Shown in pieces: positions 31,483 through 37,425 of a DNA stretch of 37,425 bases. Made by a program: the position numbers and the translations under genes. Each line of letters opens with the position of its first letter. Position 1 is the first letter of the stretch. Below the pieces are notes generated by a model. That model did no database searches. It had not been told where the DNA came from and worked only from the letters and a program-made list of their open reading frames with translations. The DNA is from Gemmatimonadales bacterium (GTDB taxonomy: Bacteria > Gemmatimonadota > Gemmatimonadetes > Longimicrobiales > Gaopeijiaceae). The stretch is from the NCBI GenBank assembly GCA_007692605.1, contig REBS01000107.1, positions 1-37,425 on the forward strand. The letters are read 5' to 3'.

Positions 31483-34400
31483 TCAGACCCGCACGCTCTC
31501 TCCCGCGGCCACGAAGACGAGCCAGCCTTCGACGCGGGACTCGGGCACCCCCTCGACCCGGCCCATCGCCCCGCGATACGCCTCGAGCTGAGGGGTGTAG
31601 TGCTCGATTCGCTCGTCGAGCAGTGGGTCCCCCGCACCCCCCACCGCGTCGGTCTTCCAGTCGATCACGACGAGCCGGTCTCCCCCGAGATCGGGAATGC
31701 GAAGCACCCGATCGGCGACCCCCTGCAGGAGCCCGTCGGGACGCCGCACCACGAAAGGCACTTCGCGTTGCACCGTCGTGCCCGCGGGCCATTCGACGGC
31801 CCGCAGGAAGCGGGACACCTCGGGTGCCTCGATCCATTCCAGGAACCGGTCGATCAGGGTATCGACCTCGTCGTAGCCGGGTGCGGTCTCTCGGGCCAGC
31901 TCGCGCAGCCGGTCGCGCCACGGTTCGGCGGCGCCCGCATCGCCGGCGCCCGCATCGGTGTCGCCCGGATCCACCGGGAGCCACTCCACCTCTTCGAGCC
32001 AGCGATGCACCAGGCTGCCTCGATCCAGCGCTCCCCGTGCCGGACGCCGAAGCACCCGGTCGAGGGGAATCCGCGTTCCCCCTTCGAGACCCGACGGGGT
32101 GAGCCGCTCGAGGAGTCGTCGCCGGGGAGAGGGGGCCAGCGTCACCCGCGGGCTCGAGCGGTCCAGGACCGCCGGGCGCGGCTGCCGGAGCGCCTGCAGC
32201 CGTCGGGCTTCTGCTTCGGGCACATCGCTCGTCCACCAGTCGGGATCGCCCCCCTCGGCCCAGATCGCCTCAGGCTCGGCCCGCGCGCCCGGATCGGCCA
32301 GTGCTACCCGGAGCACCCGTGCCCCCGAGAGCGCACTCGAGACCGACTTGCCATCGGGGGGAATCACGACATGCAGCGCGTAACGGGTGCGGGTGATCGC
32401 CACGTAGAGCGCCGAAAGATCGTCGCGCAGCGAGGCCACCGCCGCATCCCGGGTGACCCGCGCAACCTCGGGGGCACGCCCGATCAGTCCGTCGGGCAGC
32501 CTCGGGACCATTCGCTCGACGGGACCCGTGGGGTCCGGGCGATCGGCCAGGAGCGTCGGGCCCCGTCCTTTCCGCCACGAACTCCCGAGCTCGGGGATCA
32601 CCACCACGTCGAACTGCAGCCCCTTCGAGGCGTGGATCGTCATGATCCGGATCGCCCCGCCCCCGGGAAGCTCCCGCCGCGCCCCCTCGACGGCGCGGAC
32701 GAAATCCATGGTTCGAAGGGTCGCACGCTGCTCCCACTCCGCCGCGAACTCGGCGAGCTGGCGCAGCCGGGCCCGGTCCCGCTCGCCCTCGTGCGGCAGC
32801 AGATGGCGGACCCAGCCCCCCACGACGGCCCCGTACCCCTCGTCCAGGAGCCGCTCCCGCAGGCGCGATCCCACCCGCTGAGCCTCGGGCTCCGAGGCCC
32901 AGTCGCTCAACCCGACCCGGTCGCCGAGCGCGGTCTGCCCCACCAGGTAGCGCGACGGCCCGTCCCCGGGATGATCGATCATGCGTAGCAGCGCCAGGAT
33001 CGCGAGCACCGGGGGCGAGTCGGTCAGGGGCACCCCACCCTCGCCGCTGGCCTCGATCCCCCGGGACTTCAGGTGGGCCAGGATCGTGGCCCCCGGCTTC
33101 CTCTGCCGGGTCAGGACCCCGATGGTGGCCCCCGGCAGCGTTCGGTGCAGCTCGGCCACCCGCTCGGCGGTGCGCCGCAGGAGCGCCTCCTTTCCACTTT
33201 CGATCTCATCGTCGTCGCCCGCCTCCTCCTCGTCGGTGCCGGCCGGCGCGACTTCGATCGTCCAGTATCCCGGGCGGTCGGTGAACTGGGCCCGATGCTC
33301 CTCGAAGCCCCCCATCCACTCCGCGACGGCGGCGCCCTCCTCGTCGCGCACGAAGGCGGGATTCTGGGGCAGCGTCCCAAAGACCCGATTGACCAGGTCC
33401 AGGATCACCGGCGAGGAGCGCCAGCTCACGCTCAGCGCGCTGCGCGTCAGCCCGTAGCGCTCCTCCAGCTGTTCCAGGATCCGGGGCTCCCCGCCCCGCC
33501 ACCCGTAGATCGACTGCTTCGGATCGCCCACCAGGTAGACCGCCCGCTCCCCCTCGTAGCCCGAGAGGATCTCGCCGACCAGCGGCTCGAGCGCCCGCCA
33601 CTGGACCACCGAAGTGTCCTGGAACTCGTCGAGGAGCAGGTGCCGCACCTCGCCGTCGAGCCGGTAGTAGAGGGTGAGGGGATCCCGCGTCGCCCCTCCC
33701 TCGATGAGCGAGAAGGCCAGATCCCCGAACTCGTAGCGCCCCTCCTCGCGTCGGAGCCGGAGCACCTCGTGGTGATAGCGCTCCACGAACCGGCCCATCT
33801 CGCGCGCCGCACGATCCAGGAGCGAGAGCTGGTGCTCCTGCACCCGGGCGACGATCCGGTCCAGGACCGCCCCGATCTCGACCGTGATCTCGTGGCCCGA
33901 AAACGCGCCCTCGCCCCCGAGCCGCTTGCCGATCAGCCCGGAGCCCAGCACGGCACTCCCATCCATCGCCCGCAGCCCCGCGCCGATCCGCTCGATGTTC
34001 GAGGACCAGTGGGCGGGCACCTTGCCATTGCCCTTGTTGCGCGGGAGCTCCAGCGCGGGAAGCACGTTCGCCAGCGCTTCCCACTCGGTCGGGTCGGCGG
34101 GAGGGAATCGCGTTGCGGCATCGACGATCCCCCAGGGGTCCTCGATCCCGGGGGCCAGCGACCGGTAGTCCTGGTGGAGCGACGAGAGCTCGTCGAGCAG
34201 CCCCCGATGCACCGCCGACTGCACCCGACCCCGACCGATCGCGCGCAGGATCCCGGCCATCTCGCCGGGTCCCAGGGCCTCGAGAACCCGCTCCACCGCG
34301 CGCACCCGGACCCGCTCCGACTCGACCTCGTCGGCCACCTCCCAGCGGCCCGAGAGCCCGAGTTCCAGGGCGAAGGCGCTCACGGCCCGGTGGAAGAAGG

Positions 34401-34782
34401 CATCGAGCGTATAGACCTGCAGCCGATGGAGTCGCCCGGCGAGCTGGGCCAGGAGCGCCTGACACCCTTCGGGCGTCGCCACCGACTCGGCGCGGCTCCA
34501 CGCGGGGAGCGAAGCCGCGAGCGCCCGGGCCTCGTCCGGATCGAGCGCCCCGTCCGAAAGCCGCTCCAAAACCCGCTCGAGGATCTCGCCCGCGGCCTTC
34601 CGGGTGAAGGTCGACGCCAGGATCTGTTCGGGGGGCACCCCCGAGGCGAGCAGTCCCAGGAGTCGCGACGAGAGCTGGTAGGTCTTGCCGGACCCCGCCG
34701 CCGCAACCACCAGGGCCCGCAGGGCGTCGCCGGCCTCACCGGAGCCGAGCCGGATCGCCTCGCCCTCGTCGTGCCCGCTCAT
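31483..34782 (-). CDS. addA: AddA-type helicase-nuclease subunit
   Basis: The UvrD-like helicase and nuclease subunit of the AddAB enzyme that resects double-strand breaks for RecA loading. It is 1,099 residues. Helicase motifs in order: Walker A AAAGSGKT (27-34), STFTRKAAGEI, LLLDEFQDTS, VGDPKQSIYGWRGG, VSWRSSP, TIHASKGLQFDVVVIPE and LYVAITRTRYALHVV. The C-terminal PD-(D/E)XK nuclease is present (GVADRVLRI, then LVVIDWKTDAV and YTPQLEAYR). A usual Q motif before Walker A is not evident. The ATG overlaps the addB stop (ATGA). The reading frame runs open upstream to 35496, but that is antisense-like sequence inside addB. Confidence 0.95.
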   Translation of the reverse strand: MSGHDEGEAIRLGSGEAGDALRALVVAAAGSGKTYQLSSRLLGLLASGVPPEQILASTFTRKAAGEILERVLERLSDGALDPDEARALAASLPAWSRAESVATPEGCQALLAQLAGRLHRLQVYTLDAFFHRAVSAFALELGLSGRWEVADEVESERVRVRAVERVLEALGPGEMAGILRAIGRGRVQSAVHRGLLDELSSLHQDYRSLAPGIEDPWGIVDAATRFPPADPTEWEALANVLPALELPRNKGNGKVPAHWSSNIERIGAGLRAMDGSAVLGSGLIGKRLGGEGAFSGHEITVEIGAVLDRIVARVQEHQLSLLDRAAREMGRFVERYHHEVLRLRREEGRYEFGDLAFSLIEGGATRDPLTLYYRLDGEVRHLLLDEFQDTSVVQWRALEPLVGEILSGYEGERAVYLVGDPKQSIYGWRGGEPRILEQLEERYGLTRSALSVSWRSSPVILDLVNRVFGTLPQNPAFVRDEEGAAVAEWMGGFEEHRAQFTDRPGYWTIEVAPAGTDEEEAGDDDEIESGKEALLRRTAERVAELHRTLPGATIGVLTRQRKPGATILAHLKSRGIEASGEGGVPLTDSPPVLAILALLRMIDHPGDGPSRYLVGQTALGDRVGLSDWASEPEAQRVGSRLRERLLDEGYGAVVGGWVRHLLPHEGERDRARLRQLAEFAAEWEQRATLRTMDFVRAVEGARRELPGGGAIRIMTIHASKGLQFDVVVIPELGSSWRKGRGPTLLADRPDPTGPVERMVPRLPDGLIGRAPEVARVTRDAAVASLRDDLSALYVAITRTRYALHVVIPPDGKSVSSALSGARVLRVALADPGARAEPEAIWAEGGDPDWWTSDVPEAEARRLQALRQPRPAVLDRSSPRVTLAPSPRRRLLERLTPSGLEGGTRIPLDRVLRRPARGALDRGSLVHRWLEEVEWLPVDPGDTDAGAGDAGAAEPWRDRLRELARETAPGYDEVDTLIDRFLEWIEAPEVSRFLRAVEWPAGTTVQREVPFVVRRPDGLLQGVADRVLRIPDLGGDRLVVIDWKTDAVGGAGDPLLDERIEHYTPQLEAYRGAMGRVEGVPESRVEGWLVFVAAGESVRV

Positions 34783-37425
34783 CGGAGCGCCCCCGGGAGC
34801 ACGCCGGAAAGCCGCAACGTCCCCGCGCCCACCACCGGCCCGAGCGGATCGTCGGGTCGGATCGCGCTGGCCTCGGGATCCCAGCGCACGACCCCGGCCC
34901 GAAGTTCCCGGATCACCCCCCGCGCCACCTCGTCGGCCTCGGCCAGCTCCTCGGGGCCCCACTCGGTGGCGATCTGGACGCCGGTGCTCCCGAGCTCCGA
35001 GGGGACCGAGAAGTACCCCATCTCGACCCGACCCCCGATCTCGAGCGGGAGCGCCCGCGCCAGGTGCCGGTAGAGGGGAAGCTGCAGATCCACCCAGCGC
35101 CGTGCCTCTCCCCTGCCCTTCCGATGCACCTGGTCCGGTGACGTGGCCCGGCTCGAGGTCTTGTAGTCGAGCAGCTGCCACACCCCGTCGACCGGATGCT
35201 CGTCGATCCGATCGATCCGACCCCGCAGGTGGAAGTCGAGCCCGTCGACCGGAAAGGACACACCGGGATCCGGCGGGTACGCTTCGACACTCCGGATCCT
35301 CCATCCCTCGCGGTTTCGGGCCCCCTGCGCCTCGGCCACGGCCCGCAGCCGCTCCCTCAGAAGCTCCACCTGGATCCGGACCGCGGGGAGCGGACGGGCC
35401 CCGAACCATGCCTTCGCCGTCACGTCGAGGACCCCGAGGAGGGCCTCCTCGACTCCCGCCGGCTCCATGCGATCGACCCCTTCGAGGCCGGCCCATCGTT
35501 CGAGCACCGAATGGGTGAAGTTTCCGAAGCCCATGGGATCGAGCTCGCGAGCCGCGTCGCCCCGGGGACGCAACCTGCGGTACCGCTCGAGCCCGAAGGC
35601 GTAGGGGTCCCGCAGGTAGGCCCGGAAGCCCGTGACCGAAAGCGACGTGAGCACGGTTGATGCATGGATCTCGGGCTCGGGGGGAAGCCGGACCGGAGAC
35701 GTCGCTCCGGTGGGCGGACCCACCGGGACTTCGCGCCCACCCTCGTCCCGGTCGCCGGCCTGTCCGTCGTCCTGTCCGTCACCCCCGTGAGCAGCCTGGC
35801 ACTCGGCCGGGCCCGGCCCGGCCCCCGCATCGCCCAGCGCGAGCCGGATTCGGCGGGCCACGATCTCGGGGGCCTCGGCCAGGAGCAGGCGGGAGAGCCG
35901 CAGCGGGTCGCCCGCGGTACCCCGCCGGCCGGCCACCAGAACCACGCGCTCCCGCGACGCCAGGATCGCCCGCATCCGGTACAGGTCGCGAGCCCAGCGG
36001 CGCTCGTTGTCGGTGATGCCGAGTCGGGTGCGCAACCCGTTCGGCAGGAAGGGGTCGGCGGTGACCGCCTCGGGCAGGTGCGGCTCGTTGACCCCGCTGA
36101 CCAGGAGCACGGGGGCGTCATCCAGATGCAGTTCGAGCCAGCCCAGGAGCTCCACGGCCTCGTGGTCGGCCGCCGGGGCGATCGCGCCCTCGCGCAGCCG
36201 GCCCAGGAGAAAGCGCAGAAACTCGGCCCCATCGACCGATCGATCCACCTCGGGGGGGAGGGCTTCGAGCGCCCGCAAAACCCCTTCGAGCGCCTCGACC
36301 GCCGCCAGCAGCTCGCGCTCGCTCGGCACGGTTCGGCGCAGGGGACGCTCGCCCAGCCACTCGAGCAGCAGGGATCGCAGTCGCTCCGGCCAGCGCGACA
36401 GGGCCGCGGTGCGGGCCCCCTCTCCCCCGGAAAACCGCTCGATCCGTGTCTCGAGGCGCTCCAGGAGCGCGTCCACACCCGCGGCAAACCGATCTCCCTC
36501 GCGCTCCCCCCCGATCGGAAGGGAGCTGCGAGTACGAGTGTCGTCGACCAGCACCGCCTGAAGGTGCAGGCTCTGGAAGCGGTCGAGCACGTCGGGGATC
36601 CGGGCCGCGAGCTTCGGATCGTCGGTGGCGAGCCTGCGCTCGACCACGGGGTGCCGGAGCAGCGCCGCGAAGTCCTCGAAGGTCCGGCTGCGCAGCCAGG
36701 CCCCCAGCCCCTCGAGAAGCCGGAAGAGGGCCGTCCGATCCATCGGGCGTCCCGCGGCGACACGGGCATCGAGTCCCGCCGCCCCCATGCGGTCTTCGAG
36801 CAGGGGAACGACGTCGGCGTCGGGCACACCCACCGTGATCTCCTCGGCGCCGAAGCGGCCATCCAGCGCCGCCATTTCCGCCAGGATGGTGTCGGCCTGG
36901 TCGCCCGGGCGGTCCACGACCCGGATCACGCCTTCGGGAATCTCGAGCCGCTCCGACGTCCAACGCTCGGTGCGCAGGCAGCCCATGGCATCGAAATCAT
37001 CGGCCCGGGACTCCGGCGCGTGAATCAGGGCCTGCACCCGGACCGACCGATCCGACACATGCCTCAGGAGCTCCCGCGTCACCCCGGGAAGCTCCGCCAC
37101 CCCGACCAGGATCACCGTTCGCCCCGTCACCCCGCGGGGTACGTCCGAGCGCCCGGCCCGAAACCGATCCAGCGCCCGACGACGGGCCTCTTCACGGTCC
37201 ATCCATCCCAGCCGGCGCAGCTCCCCGAGCGCCCGTTTCCGCACACCCGCCAGCACCTGCCAGCGGGCCTCGTCGCTGAAACCGGGTCCTTCGGCCGTAC
37301 GATCGGCCACCCCCTCGAAGGTCAGCCCCTCGGCCCCGAGCTCCCGGTGAAGGGTCAATATCGTCCCCGCCAGGGCGTCCCACCCCGCGTCGTCGCCGGA
37401 CTCCAGGGGTTCGGGGAGGAGCGCC
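34779..37425 (-). CDS. addB: AddB-type nuclease subunit (5' end outside window)
   Basis: The second subunit of the AddAB helicase-nuclease. Over 880 codons are visible and the frame stays open to the window edge, so the start lies beyond it. An apparent TTG start at 37358 is internal. The inactive helicase-like region has VILVGVAELPG and LLVSGVNEPHLPEAV. The C-terminal nuclease is LRGRIDRIDEHP, then WQLLDYKTSS and LQLPLYRHLARA. The Bacillus-type Fe-S cysteines around the nuclease are missing: the CPF position reads DPYAFGLERYRRL, as in alphaproteobacterial AddB. A disordered Gly/Asp-rich linker (about 35690-35830) separates the domains. It is coupled to addA by ATGA. Confidence 0.93.
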   Translation of the reverse strand, partial: ALLPEPLESGDDAGWDALAGTILTLHRELGAEGLTFEGVADRTAEGPGFSDEARWQVLAGVRKRALGELRRLGWMDREEARRRALDRFRAGRSDVPRGVTGRTVILVGVAELPGVTRELLRHVSDRSVRVQALIHAPESRADDFDAMGCLRTERWTSERLEIPEGVIRVVDRPGDQADTILAEMAALDGRFGAEEITVGVPDADVVPLLEDRMGAAGLDARVAAGRPMDRTALFRLLEGLGAWLRSRTFEDFAALLRHPVVERRLATDDPKLAARIPDVLDRFQSLHLQAVLVDDTRTRSSLPIGGEREGDRFAAGVDALLERLETRIERFSGGEGARTAALSRWPERLRSLLLEWLGERPLRRTVPSERELLAAVEALEGVLRALEALPPEVDRSVDGAEFLRFLLGRLREGAIAPAADHEAVELLGWLELHLDDAPVLLVSGVNEPHLPEAVTADPFLPNGLRTRLGITDNERRWARDLYRMRAILASRERVVLVAGRRGTAGDPLRLSRLLLAEAPEIVARRIRLALGDAGAGPGPAECQAAHGGDGQDDGQAGDRDEGGREVPVGPPTGATSPVRLPPEPEIHASTVLTSLSVTGFRAYLRDPYAFGLERYRRLRPRGDAARELDPMGFGNFTHSVLERWAGLEGVDRMEPAGVEEALLGVLDVTAKAWFGARPLPAVRIQVELLRERLRAVAEAQGARNREGWRIRSVEAYPPDPGVSFPVDGLDFHLRGRIDRIDEHPVDGVWQLLDYKTSSRATSPDQVHRKGRGEARRWVDLQLPLYRHLARALPLEIGGRVEMGYFSVPSELGSTGVQIATEWGPEELAEADEVARGVIRELRAGVVRWDPEASAIRPDDPLGPVVGAGTLRLSGVLPGALR

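Noticed and set aside
33073-35073. 666-codon open frame on the plus strand
   Set aside because: It is antisense to addA, and the translation shows no motif.
31483-35496. 1,337-codon reading of addA
   Set aside because: The extra N-terminus lies within addB in another frame. AddA motifs begin right after the ATG at 34782, which overlaps the addB stop.

Overview
This 37.4-kb window is very GC-rich, gene-dense bacterial DNA. The gene set suggests a diderm with type IV pili, Lol/TonB-type envelope proteins, E. coli-type phosphatidylserine decarboxylase and alphaproteobacterial-style AddAB without Fe-S cysteines. A barrel-less TonB plug protein with a GFYERR-type motif and a protein combining an M15-like domain with LysM repeats point to Gemmatimonadota. 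That placement is an inference from gene content, not a marker-gene result. No tRNA, rRNA, CRISPR array, prophage or intact insertion sequence was recognised.

Left part (1-11.4 kb, all on the minus strand): a type IV pilus regulatory island. In transcription order it holds a lipoprotein (10526-11419), then a tightly overlapped run. The run is a LysM/M15-like wall protein, a DHp-only histidine-kinase fragment, a PilS-like kinase, a PilR-like sigma-54 activator and a family 2 glycosyltransferase. Two type IV pilin-like genes follow, then a second kinase and sigma-54 regulator pair (the regulator is cut by the window edge). A good sigma-54 -24/-12 match lies in front of the first pilin. A perfect 14-bp terminator hairpin sits between the two pilins. 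The simplest reading is that PilS-PilR drives sigma-54 transcription of a major pilin, with limited read-through to a second one.

Middle part (11.4-19.7 kb): an IS1595-like transposase relative whose DDE-type positions appear replaced, Mn superoxide dismutase divergent from DNA polymerase IV, an alanine:cation symporter with an unusual extracytoplasmic insertion, a YtoQ-family protein, a membrane fatty-acid desaturase with a repeat-bearing C-terminal tail, and translation initiation factor IF-1.

Right part (19.7-37.4 kb): a small cysteine-rich membrane protein, a DJ-1/PfpI protein overlapping phosphatidylserine decarboxylase, a lipoprotein 5'-nucleotidase, a beta-CASP metallo-beta-lactamase RNase-like protein, a flavoprotein with a terminal Cys-Cys, the barrel-less TonB plug protein behind a promoter with a palindromic 19-bp spacer, a LolA-like secreted protein, a DUF6159-like membrane protein, a secreted M28 peptidase, and addA plus partial addB for double-strand break repair.

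The points most worth a second look are the pilin control region, the DHp-only protein inside the pilSR run, the probably inactive transposase relative, and the 19-bp-spacer promoter at about 27.6 kb.
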